The notes below the pieces were generated by a model, which saw nothing but the letters and a program-made list of their open reading frames with translations, made no database searches and was not told the origin of the DNA. 64,000 nucleotides of DNA. Origin: Juglans regia. Taxonomy: Eukaryota > Streptophyta > Magnoliopsida > Fagales > Juglandaceae. The translations under genes and the position numbers were made by a program. Shown here piece after piece: positions 22,901 to 33,114 of this stretch. The stretch is from contig NW_023361600.1 in the NCBI RefSeq assembly GCF_001411555.2, positions 243,402 through 307,401 of the forward strand, written 5' to 3'. The first letter of the stretch is position 1; every line of letters starts with the position of its first letter.

Positions 22901-25900
22901 ATGGCCACTCAAAGACCCTCTTCATCTACTTCTAAAGTTAGTAAGAAAAGAAAAAGAGATCATTCATCTTCGCCTCATTGGAAACATGAAGTTTTCCTCA
23001 GTTTCTATGGCAAAGACACTCGCAAGGGTTTTACGAGTCATCTACATGATGCTTTAAAACGGAAAGGCATTCTCGTCTTTAAGGATGACGAAACACTCAA
23101 GCAAGGAGAATACATTTCTGAAGCGCTTCAGAAAGCTATTCAAAAATCACAATACGTCATCGTCATTCTTTCTGCAAATTATGCTTCTTCCAAATGGTGC
23201 CTCATGGAACTTGCCGAGATCGTTGAATGGGAGGAAAAGACGAAGCTGATCACAATTATTCCTATTTTCTACCATGTGGATCCTTCAGACGTAAGAAATC
23301 AACGTGGGACTTTTGCAAAAGCTTTTGCCGCACATGAAAAAGCTCCCAAGGTAATATTACCGGAGATTGATATGTGGAAAAAAGCTTTCAGTAAAGTGGG
23401 TAATATTACCGGAGAGCACATACACGATAGGTAACATTTCCTCTTTTCTTCTTCCATTGACAAATAGCAAGCAATTAACATCTATCTATTTACTTAAATT
23501 ATGACATTTATAATTTTTTAAAATGTTTAAATTGTGATCTGGGTCTGTCTGACAGCTCGAGTGTTGCAAGAGGGAAAATATTGATGTACGAATTAAAGTG
23601 TTTCGCTTCCTCTAATAAACAGTGCTAATTATCAGCTAAAGCGCTTTTTTTTTTTTTTGATCGTGTGATCTAGTCATATTAATTGTTCTATCAATTTACA
23701 GGTGCGAATCAACAATTATACAAAAAGTCTGTGGACGTATATCTAAGGAGTTGAATTCTAGATTCTCACGTCATGATTACGATAAACTTGTAGCAATAGA
23801 CTCCCATGTAGATGAAATGATGAAGTTATTGGATATGGAATCGAACGATGTTCGCTTTGTAGGAATTCATGGGATGGGTGGTGTTGGTAAGACAACGCTG
23901 GCCCAAATAATTTATGATCGAGTTTTTAATTCTAATTGTCGATTTGAAGGAAGCAACTTTATTTCTTGTATTAGAGAAAAATCTACTACTGCTCGTGACC
24001 TAGCTTCTTTACAAAAAGAACTCCTTTCTACAATCATGCAAGAAAAAATACATGTATGGGATCATCACCAGGGAATCAAGGTGATAAGAAGCATGTTGCG
24101 TAATAAAAAGGTTTTTATCGTCCTTGATGGTGTGGATAGTGAAAAACAATTAATGGCACTATGGAGTCATGATTGGTTTGGTCCAGGGAGTAGGGTGATT
24201 ATAACATGCAGAGATAGTCATCTGTTGAAAACACATGGAGTGAATGATATCTATAAGGTTGAGCAGCTTGAAACTACTGAAGCTTTGCAACTCTTCAGTT
24301 TGTCAGCCTTCGAGCAAACCCATCCAAGGGATAATTACAAGGATCTATCTATGGACTTTGTGAATTATGCTCAAGGCCTTCCTTTAGCTCTAAAAGTTTT
24401 AGGTTCCTTCTTATTTGGGAGAACAATAGATGCCTGGACAAGTGAGAGAGATAAACTAAAACCAATTCCTAATCCAGAAATTATGGATGTACTTCAAATA
24501 AGTTTTGATGGGCTGCAGGATTTGCAAAAAGAGTTATTTTTGGATATGGCGTGTTTCTACGGAGGACATGAGCACATATTTTCTGAGATGTTATTAGAAA
24601 GATTTGGTCATTATCGCATCGACCTTGATGTTCTCGTCGAGAAGTCCCTCCTAAGCAAATCATATAAGGGAACGTTGATCATGCATGATTTGCTAAAAGA
24701 ACTGGGCAGGGAAATAGTTCGCCGCGAATGCCCTGAAGAACCTGGACGACGTAGTAGACTGTTTCGTGTAGAGGATCTCTATCACGTACTGAAGAATGAT
24801 ACTGTAAGTTGATTAGTATAGATATTAATATAGAAAGGTATATTTTCATCCTAATTCTTGTTAACCTGTTGTTCTTGGTTACCAGGGAACTGATGCAACT
24901 AAAGCCATGGTCGTGGATTTTTGTCCTGAAACGAAAGTTCGGAGACTCAACGGCAAAGCATTGTCAAAGATGAGAAAATTGAGATGTTTTAAATTTCATC
25001 AATCTCGAACTTTAAAATGGCATGGAAAACCCTTAAAATACATGCCAACCAATGAGTTGCGATACCTAGAGTGGCCTGGATATCATTCGAAATACTTGCC
25101 AAGCAATTTCCAACCTGAAAATCTTACTGTACTAAGGATGCCTGGCAGCCGTATCAAACAACTATGGAAGGGGTCGATGGTAAGTTCCTCACTCGTATAA
25201 ATACGTCTTCTTGTTAATAATCCCCCGTTAATTTTCCAAACAAATTAATATATTTATATTTTGATCCAATTAACTACGTACTTGTTTATAACAAGTTTTA
25301 GACAATTTGAAGGTATTTGATCTGAGTTATTCTGAGAACTTGATTGAAATACCAGATTTGACTGGAGTCCCAAATCTTGAGAGAGTATACCTGGAAGGTT
25401 GTAGAAGCTTGTGTGAGGTCCACCCATCCATCGGAAGTCTAAAACAATTAAATGAATTGCAACTTGACAAATGTACAAGCCTTGAGAAGTTACCAGACCT
25501 GAGTAATTTGGAATGCCTGACTGATCTTTGGGCAGAGGAAACTGCTATAACACAAATACCATCTGTCAATCTAATGCCCAAGAGCATCCGTAGGTTCCAT
25601 CTTCAAGGATGCAAGTCGATGCGACTTAAATCAAGAGATCCCATCTTTGATATCGGATCACTTGTAGAATATCAGAAGGAAGGAATATATGATTACGTAG
25701 AAGCAGCGTACATTGATTTTGACAGCAAAGGAGAAAATATTTTAGACATGGCAGGTGGAGTTGTTTCGGCTTTAGACGATGATTTGGTGAGTCAGTGTGT
25801 CTCTCTCATTCTTTTCTATAGAAACAAATAAAATATGTCAGAAAAAGGCTTTAATAAAAAAGGATTTCATTTTACAAATAGAAAAATGCTCTATTTTTGC

Positions 25901-26530
25901 TGCAATTTATATCTCTTTTTGGGGTTGTTTTTACAGAAGATGATAAGAGGATGGTCGTTAGGATTCCACATTCCAGAGTGGGTCTAGTATAAAAGTAATG
26001 GCTCATCTGTAAAGATAGATTTGGATGCTAATACGAATCCGGAGATGGGGTGTGCTTTATTTATTGTTTGTGTTTCTGATCAATTCTTTTCCCTTCATTG
26101 GGAAGATGCTTCAATTTCTTCTTTATACAAGGGATGGATTACAAGCAGGTCAGAGGTGAGGCTTAAATTAGAGTTTGAGACGGAAGAATATTGTGAGGAA
26201 TATGATTGTTTGGATTGCAGATTAATAACTCCTCCCTTGAACGTCTCTTTTGGTAAGCGAGTTGGATTCTGGGTGTATATACCGGCGGTTTTGCAGTTAT
26301 TGGACATACGGAAGGTCAATAGGATTTCATTTGAAACTGGCTGGCATCCGTATTTTTCCAAGAGTCTTGAAAAAGTAGAAGTGAAAGAATGCGGATTGCA
26401 TTTAATATGTCCAGATGATGCTAATTCAAAGTTCTTTAATTGCATTACTCCTTTTGGCCGTTCAGGATCTTCTAATTCAGATTTCCATCGACAATTTGTC
26501 GGCTATATGAAAAAGAAGGAGGCATTGTAA
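22901..26530 (+). CDS. TIR-NBS-LRR (TNL) immune receptor gene, probably damaged
   Basis: This is an intracellular immune receptor of the N/RUN1 type. Exon 1 is 22901-23430 (TIR, including SANYASSKWCLMELAEI with the catalytic-site Glu). Exon 2 is 23702-24803: P-loop GMGGVGKTT at about residue 234, kinase-2 VFIVLDGVD at about 316, GLPLAL at about 401, MHD at about 504. Exon 3 is 24886-25179 and exon 4 25302-25786 (about eight irregular LRRs). Exon 5 is 25937-26530, a C-JID post-LRR domain. GT/AG borders fit the first two introns in frame. At intron 3 the frame is off by one base, and exon 5 has TAG at 25985-25987 after HIPEWV. Oddities: SFYGKDTR replaces the family's SFRGEDTR, and the second kinase-2 Asp is Gly. 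If intron 3 is retained, the product ends near 25200 as a TIR-NBS with little LRR. Confidence 0.85.
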
Positions 26531-27522
26531 CATTCTATGTTCTTCGGGAAAAAAAAGATGAGGAACATTATGTGGATATGTTCTGCGACCTTGAGTGAGC
26601 CAGTGTAATCGATCCGAAGCGGCATGTGTCTGATTCTTATAAAGTCGGTTCCTCAATCTGGCTAGTATCGGGTTTGTTCTTCGGGTGTTAAACCGACCGA
26701 ATATAGATTTGTTCTTACCTTTTCAGTTCTCTCACTGTCAGTTGGTCTTTTTTGAATAAATAGAGTTTGTTTTGTAACTTTTTTTTAGTGCCATTACGGT
26801 GGCATTTGAATTGAGAAGGGTCATTAACGCGGTTTTATTCTTAATTCATTAATAGCTTTAATGGTTCAAGAGTTACTGTACGTTACAGAGTTAGCTACGT
26901 ATTTTTAAAGAAAAAATTATGTTTGACCATTGTGGGGTTGAACGTTTTTTATCATTAGTTTTATCACTTTATGTCTTACTGGTTCTGGGCTCGTGTGTTA
27001 ATAGCTCTTGGAAGCCGTTTTATTTATATTAATTTGGGTGTCTTTATTCTTTTGATTGCCCAGTTCCGAATCTCTTGTTTAACGGCTACCTTCTTTTTTA
27101 AATTGAATTGAGGTTGGCGTACACAGGGCTTGTTGATTGCAGAGTGATGTTATTTTTCTTTATTGGCCGAAACATTGTGTTTTCTTTGAATAAAAGAGAA
27201 AGACAAAGTGTCTATATATTTTTTTAGAGTATTTTCAGATAAAAAAAAGTTGTTCTTTGAGTATACAACAATCACTTGTACAGCGTTAGTTCGGACTATA
27301 CAACAATCAGTCGGGCTGTTGTAATCTAGAGGAGTCAAGTCAAGAGGAGTTCTGATGTACCGATTAATTTGAGAATTTGTACACCACAGAGGGTTTGAAT
27401 CTCCTTAAAGAGAATAAGATTTTCGTGCCTCAGTTTAAACTGGTTTCGTTTTAATTTTAATTTAGTTATAATTTTTATTATATTATTGTGTACTTCACCA
27501 AAAATTTTAAGGAGGTTCAGAC
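26531..27522. other. TNL 3' flank, noncoding
   Basis: This is T-rich sequence typical of a 3' untranslated and downstream region, with no recognisable gene. The short tract before 27523 may be part of a retroelement leader. Confidence 0.5.
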
Positions 27523-28060
27523 ATGAAGCCTACAACTGAAAAATCCACAGAAAGTATTGGAAATCTCTACAAGCCCTTCCATTTTAAAGGAGTTCACTTC
27601 AAGAGATGGAAGTACAATGTGCTCTTCTATGTAAGCCTTCTCAAACGTTTCTTATGTTCATGTCATTGCAAAGAATCCTAGCAAGATCACTACCGAGAAC
27701 ATGACTAAAGCATAAGTGAAAGCTCACGAATAAAATATTACAAAATATACTAAAGATGAGTATAACTGTTGGTGTTATATTTTAAATTGTCTTGCGGATC
27801 AATTTTATGGAAAGCTTTACAGAGTAAATATGATACGGAAGAAGCCAAATCAAAGAAATATGTGGCAAGTTGCTTCTTTTGATATCAAATGGTACATGGA
27901 AAATCCGTCTTGGAGCAAGCACAAGATTTTCAAATACTTGTAGCAGAAGTTAGATCCGAAGACATCAAGATTGGAGACAATCTAATTGTTTGTGGCATTA
28001 TCGAGAAGATACCACCTTTGTGAGATAAAGTGTAAAGTCAAGATTTCAACCAAGATTTCT
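27523..28060 (+). pseudogene. Copia-type gag (UBN2) remnant
   Basis: It starts with [11 protein letters not shown] and [14 protein letters not shown], the usual N-terminus of Ty1/copia gag-like proteins, in which the polyprotein binds the element RNA. After frameshifts, [20 protein letters not shown] and IIEKIPP match the UBN2 domain core and its conserved 'IIEKLPPSW' end. At least four stops or frameshifts break it. No protease, integrase or RT follows, because a CACTA end begins at 28077. Confidence 0.75.
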
Positions 28061-28076
28061 GCTCTGATATTATGTA

Positions 28077-28345
28077 CACTACAACATAAATAAGTTTTTG
28101 TGGCTATTTAGAATTTGTAATAGTCCCCAAACTGTCACCAAAAAGTATTTTCTTTGACGATTTGTAGAAATCGTCACTAAAGGTAGTCGAGAAAAACGTA
28201 TATATATTCTCGTTCGAACGTTCCCTAGACATTCGAATGTTGTTGCTAGTTAAGTGTGAACGTGTAAATTCTTGGCGCCAACGTTTGAACGTGAATCATT
28301 GAACGTTAGTGATTCACGTTCAAATGTTAAATGGTTTAATATTAA
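28077..28345. mobile_element. CACTA transposon terminus with subterminal repeats
   Basis: It opens with cactacaacataaataag, a CACTA-type end like that at 15983. At 28200-28345 there are several 'gttcgaacgtt'-like and 'aacgttTgaacg' motifs. It also holds a perfect hairpin, gaacgtgaatca and tgattcacgttc, around a short loop (about 28287-28321). Clusters of subterminal motifs are where CACTA transposases bind. I could not identify the other terminus. Confidence 0.55.
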
Positions 28346-28500
28346 AGTTGGATAAGTTAATATTAAAAAAAATTGAGAATTGAAATTCAAAAATAGTAGA
28401 TATATTATATAAGATTGTTTATTACATATAATAAAAATTAATTGCAACACTAATGTAAACAACACGATAAAAGTGAAAATATTCAGAACGAGCTGTTTAC
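28346..28500. other. Noncoding interior of the CACTA-like segment
   Basis: AT-rich. No frame or further terminal motif recognised. Confidence 0.4.
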
Positions 28501-29410
28501 CAATGTATTAAATTCATCAGTCAATGTTGACCTTTTTGTTTAGGATATCTAACCGATGGCCAACCTTTGTGACATTTTGTTCTACTGACGCGATCTGTCA
28601 GTCTATGTGCATAGTAATATCTGAGACAATCGCATCAACTCAAGCAGGGTGCACATTGAGCCAAGCAAGTCAGGCATTCCCCGTAGATGTACCCGTCGAC
28701 GACTGACTGGTTCTCCCAATATGGGGAGCAACACTGGGGCCAGACTGAGTCGGAGGAACAAGATTTGGTATAGGGACAAGCTGACGTAGAGCATGCCCCC
28801 CTTGTCTAATGCTTTAACGGTGTATGGTCATATCGATGGGGCTAATCTGCTCTGTCAGCCACTCCTTCGTCCGAGGTGTCACATTGTGGAGATGACACTC
28901 ATCTCATAATGAATATTCTCAAAAACATGATGTGGCAAGTTGATGGGCTCTCCACATGCCACTCGTATAAGGAGCTTTGAGCGAGTTCGGCTAAATGTGA
29001 CCTTATGTGCCACATGATCCACATTTGTTGCAATAATAAGATACCATGTGGAAAAAAGGGAGGAGTTGTACCTGGCTGAAGGAGTTCTTCCTATCGATCT
29101 GCTCTCGCTCTCTCCCAGTGATGATGTAGAAATCCTCATCTCGGTTGTCATCATCTTCATCAGTATCCTCAGTCTCCGACCGGTCAACTAGGCTAGTAGA
29201 TGATGTAGAAGTGCCTACATATGCATCTACTCGAGATCCATCCCTAGGCTGAGCATCTCTTGTAGTCGATATCTTAGCTACGCGACGGATCCCCAGAAGC
29301 TTGGCGATGACATTTACCAAGACCTCGAGCTGAACACCGCGTACTGTCTTGATGTGAAAGGATGCATCCTGAGATATGGAGCACATCCCCATATAAAACT
29401 CCCAAACCAT
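28501..29410 (-). pseudogene. Plant transposon protein domain remnant
   Basis: The minus-strand frame 29410-29006 begins MVWEFYMGM and contains VRGVQLEVLVNVIAKLLGI. In another frame, VAHKVTFSRTRSKLLIRV and GEPINLPHHVF follow (about 29060-28900). This order (FY..M, VRG..., LLG, then a 'T..RARLL...G..IN' block) is what I know from the 'putative plant transposon protein' domain found in Athila-like and other plant elements. The acidic middle (DTDEDDDNRDED) is typical linker. It is frameshifted and truncated. The family call is moderate, and whether it belongs with the CACTA end at 28077 is unclear. Confidence 0.5.
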
Positions 29411-29429
29411 TGAGGGGTATATACTACTT

Positions 29430-29592
29430 GGATTTTGGGAGGTTTGTGGCCTGTTGTCTTTTAGCCCTAATTGGAGAATTGCATATTTTCGATTTCTTAA
29501 CGACTTAAAAGATAGAGTCTATGTAACTCTAGCAATATCTTTAGCAAGATTGAAGAGAAGGCCAGCTATAAGTGTGACTTTATGCATTGAAT
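29430..29592 (+). pseudogene. RLP C-terminal tail fragment
   Basis: An open 53-residue frame starts GFWEVCGLLSFSPNW and includes FLNDLKDRVYVTLAISLARL, with TAA at about 29590-29592. It corresponds to the end of the transmembrane segment and the cytosolic tail of the RLP at 55276-57516 and extends about 10 residues past its stop. The ectodomain is absent. The left neighbour is the transposon-protein remnant, ending about 20 bases before. Confidence 0.85.
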
Positions 29593-29929
29593 AATAAATA
29601 TAATTGGTCTCTTTAGAGTTTGTTGTGGCCAATCTAATATCTCATATATGTTTCAACCTTTGATCACTTCTTTTTCTTATCACTCAGGCAACTTAATTTG
29701 TAATCACTTTAGTTTTCTTGCTTTTGATCATTTTTTACGTTAAGGAATAAGTAGACTTTATATTCTCAAAGTGTAAGAGGTTTTATACAATTCATGTACT
29801 TCAAATTATTGAAACCAACACATTACACTCTCAAACTATCGCGATGAGAGTAAGATCCGACCATCATGATGAGAGTAACACTGCTTATTTGAGAGTGACA
29901 CTTCTTATCAGACTATCTTGATATTTAGC
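29593..29929. other. Noncoding spacer
   Basis: No gene. The right part holds partial direct repeats of the phrase 'gatgagagtaacactgctta' (about 29832-29970) leading into block 4. Confidence 0.5.
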
Positions 29930-30665
29930 ACCTTCGATTAAGGTCCGACCATCGTGATGAGAGTAACACTACTTATTTTTCATCTATTTAATGATATTTA
30001 TAGTCCGACTTGGTGTATAAGTCCCTCATGGTACTACTTTTGAAAGAAATGGATACATCCGGGATGTTATACATACAAATCGTTTTTTAGTAATGGATCC
30101 CATTTTTTTTTAAAGAGTACGCAGGACTTAAACACTTTAAAATTATATCTACATTACTCTTTTAAATATAAAGTAGAGGAATCTAGTAATTTTGTCTGTG
30201 CAAACCATACTTCTTAATTCATTTTCGTTTATGACATACGTTCACATGAGTTGATATGTAGTTCATGAGGACTCAAAAAATTATTCACCGTTTAGGCTTA
30301 GCTGAACTTACCATGTTCTGTCATTAATATCACATAAATCTCCCACTATTAGGCCGCTAATGAGGTGAATGAATGCTATAAAAACGCCTGTAACTCGATT
30401 AATATTATACATATACAACAAATATTAATAATCTTAAAAAGAATAAATTTCTTCCTTTCGGCATTATTCAAAACGATGATGACTACGAAAGGAGAACGAA
30501 CAACGCGTGACTTGTGAGTAGACTGCGTGCTATGTTGATGGATTATGTTTCAATTCCAGTTGCTGATTTTAAACAAGCAATGTTGATATATAGAACCCAA
30601 AATCTCTTGCTTAACGTGGCTGCAGGCGCTCACGCCCTATCAAGTACTCTAAATCGATATACGTG
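29930..30665 (+). repeat. TNL upstream block 4 (orphan, carries the LINE empty site)
   Basis: This is homologous to 9730-10127 plus 15661-15770. It includes 'tttagcaccttcgattaag', 'gatgactacgaaaggagaac' and 'ctcacgccctatcaagta'. It lacks the 5.5-kb LINE: the uninterrupted target is at about 30559-30571. It has an extra segment of about 250 bp at 30062-30312. No TNL exon follows. Confidence 0.75.
30062..30312. mobile_element. About 250-bp insertion relative to the paralogous block
   Basis: At 9867 the sequence 'gatacatcctctgtcatt' is continuous, while here about 250 bp lies between 'gatacatcc' and 'tctgtcatt'. It is noncoding and AT-rich. No clear inverted ends or target duplication, so the type is unknown. 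Confidence 0.5.
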
Positions 30666-30939
30666 ACAGCAATTCCCTCTGCCCAAAGCTCCCTTACTCA
30701 GGAGAACATGACTTTCTATTAACTATGCTTTGGTGGGTCAAAAAGGATTGAAACCGAAAGGAAGTATACTCCCCACCACCATAAAATTGAAGTTTTTCGA
30801 TTTTTTTAGCAAAACTAGTAATTTTCAACAAGGGTTTTGAATTTGATAAAACATTCATAAGTTGCATCTTTGGATTGAAGAGGATACAACTAGCTATAAT
30901 GACAGAAGTCATCTATGTATTCTAGAAAGTGCAGGAGGT
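30666..30939. other. Noncoding spacer
   Basis: A short minus-strand frame (30912-30694) has no recognisable domain. No gene called. Confidence 0.4.
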
Positions 30940-31065
30940 AATGCAATTTGATAAGCAACTGGACCAACTTATTTCAAAATCTCAGACGGTCCTACATAAC
31001 GGTGACTCAACTTTCCTTCCTTACCAAATCTCATAAACGGTGGATATTTCAAGAAATGTGAGTTT
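30940..31065 (-). pseudogene. Gypsy integrase C-terminal scrap
   Basis: The minus-strand translation gives PPFMRFGKEGKLSHRYVGP and then VGPVAYQIALPP after one stop. This matches the conserved 'MRFGKKGKLSPRYIGPFEI...VAYRLALPP' end of Ty3/gypsy integrases. It is only about 40 residues with nothing recognisable on either side. Confidence 0.7.
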
Positions 31066-31071
31066 AAGTCT

Positions 31072-31262
31072 CGTTTGTTTTAGCAGATGAGATGAGTTTA
31101 GATAAAAGTTGAAAATTGAATAAAATATTATTAGAATATATTTTTTAATTTTATTATTGTTTTAAAATTTAAAAAAATTGAATTGTTTATTTTAATTTGT
31201 GTGAAAATTTAAAAAAATTGTAATGATTAAATAAGATAGATGAGATGTATTGTAAAAATAAA
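31072..31262. mobile_element. 'gatgag'-type MITE
   Basis: It opens 'tcgtttgttttagcagatga' followed by 'gatgagtttagataaaagtt', has the family's AT-rich body, and closes with 'agatgagatgta' and 'aataaactagac'. Confidence 0.55.
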
Positions 31263-31815
31263 CTAGACATAATGAGGATTTTAATACTTTTGATGCTTCA
31301 AATGTCAAATGACAGGTCAAACTACATTAGCTGCCCTCTATACATGATTTATTTGTGGTAGTAGTTAGCCTATTCCTGGGAGACAAAAGCCCAGCCTATC
31401 TTTTCTTTTTCCTTTTTACATATATTTAGGACGGGCCTTTAAAATAAATAAATAATGAAATGATCCCCAAACACTTTTTATATATATATATATATATATA
31501 ATTATATATGTGGTCTAACCTCCCTCAGCTTCCACCCATTTAGGATTAGCTCATTGTGCAATTTTTTTAAGAAAGAATTGTGTTAAAGATTTCATTGGAA
31601 TGATCCATGCATACGTTATCTTTCCCGTCAACAATCACTACCATAACATAATTATTCAAATACATATCTTAGAGGCTCTTTTGAAACAGCTTTGGAACTT
31701 AGAATTATTTTTGCGACTCTCAAATATGTGAGTTTATTTAATTGAAATATGCAAATTTAATATTGTTTAATCTGCCTTTGGAAAAGTTCCACGTAAAAAA
31801 AAAAAAAAATAGAGT
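31263..31815. other. Noncoding spacer
   Basis: It includes a short TA run (31480-31500) and an A-tract (about 31794-31809) immediately before the LINE fragment. No gene. Confidence 0.5.
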
Positions 31816-33114
31816 AGGCGAAATTGCAAGAAAATTTGTACAACGAATCAATTTCTATCACCCTCGGGTAAGGAGGTGCTGTTAAAGGCTATAATTCAAG
31901 CCATCCCAACATATCATATGATTGTCTTCCAGCTTCCAAAGAAATTATGCAATGAAATAGATGCTCAAATGGCTAAATTCTGGTGGAGCTTCAAAAAGGA
32001 CGAGAATAAAATTCAATAGAGGAGTTGGGCAAAATTGGGGGTTGCAAAAGCTAGTGGAGGATTGGGCTTTAGAGAACTTGTAAGCTTCAACAAGGCTTTA
32101 CTAGCAAAGCAATGTTGGAGAATGTTGACAAATCCTCATTCCTTGGCTACAAAGGTCCTGAAGGATAAATACTTTAGGCATTCTGACATTTTGGTTTCAA
32201 AGCTGGGTCATAGGCCATCAGTTATTTGGAGAAGTTTATGAGATTCTTTGGAGTTGTTAAAGGAGGGGTTGGTGTGAAGAGTAGGTGATGGGGAGAGTAT
32301 CAACATCTGGAGAGATAAGTGGATACCAAAACTGTCTACTTTCAGGATTCAAACTCTCATAACTTTACTAGCAGGTGAAGTAAAGGTCAAAGAACTTATT
32401 GATGGGGACACTAAGACTTGGAAAACAGAGTTGGTAAAAGACATTTTAAATGAAGAAGAGGCAATTCTTGTCTGCAGCTTACCTATTAGTTCATTAGGTC
32501 TACCTAATAAATTAATTTGGGATCATACTAAGACTGGTCAGTTTGATGTCAAAAGTGCATATGATCTGGAGTTGTACAGGAAAAATAGAGAAAAGGGGGA
32601 GGTATCGAAATCTGGTACAAAGAACTGGAAGGTGTTGTGGCAGTTAAATGTACCTGGTGTAGTTAAAATGTTTCTTTGGAAAGTAATGAATAATTGTCTT
32701 CCTATAAAATTTTACTTGTCTTGCAGGAAGATTGTTAAAGATTACTTCTGTCCAATTTGTAAAATGCAGAAGGAAACAGTTTCTCATGCTCTATGGAGTT
32801 GTGGTGGAGCATGGATGTTTGGGCAGATAATCTTAGTCCTGTGCAAAAATGGGCATCTACTGAGAAGGATATACAAGAGTTATGGGCAGACTGGTGTAAT
32901 AAATTGAAAAGAGAAGAATTGGAGTTAATGGCAGTAGTACTGAGAAGGATTTGGTTGAGGCGAAACAGTTTTGTGTTTAAAAATAAATTTGAAGGGCCTG
33001 ATGTGATTTTTAGGCAAGCCACTGACTTTCTGCTTCAGTTTTAGGAAGCTCAACAAAAAGAACCCAGGAGCCAGATTGGGAGAACTCAGGCAAGAGGGTT
33101 ATGCAGATGGAAGG

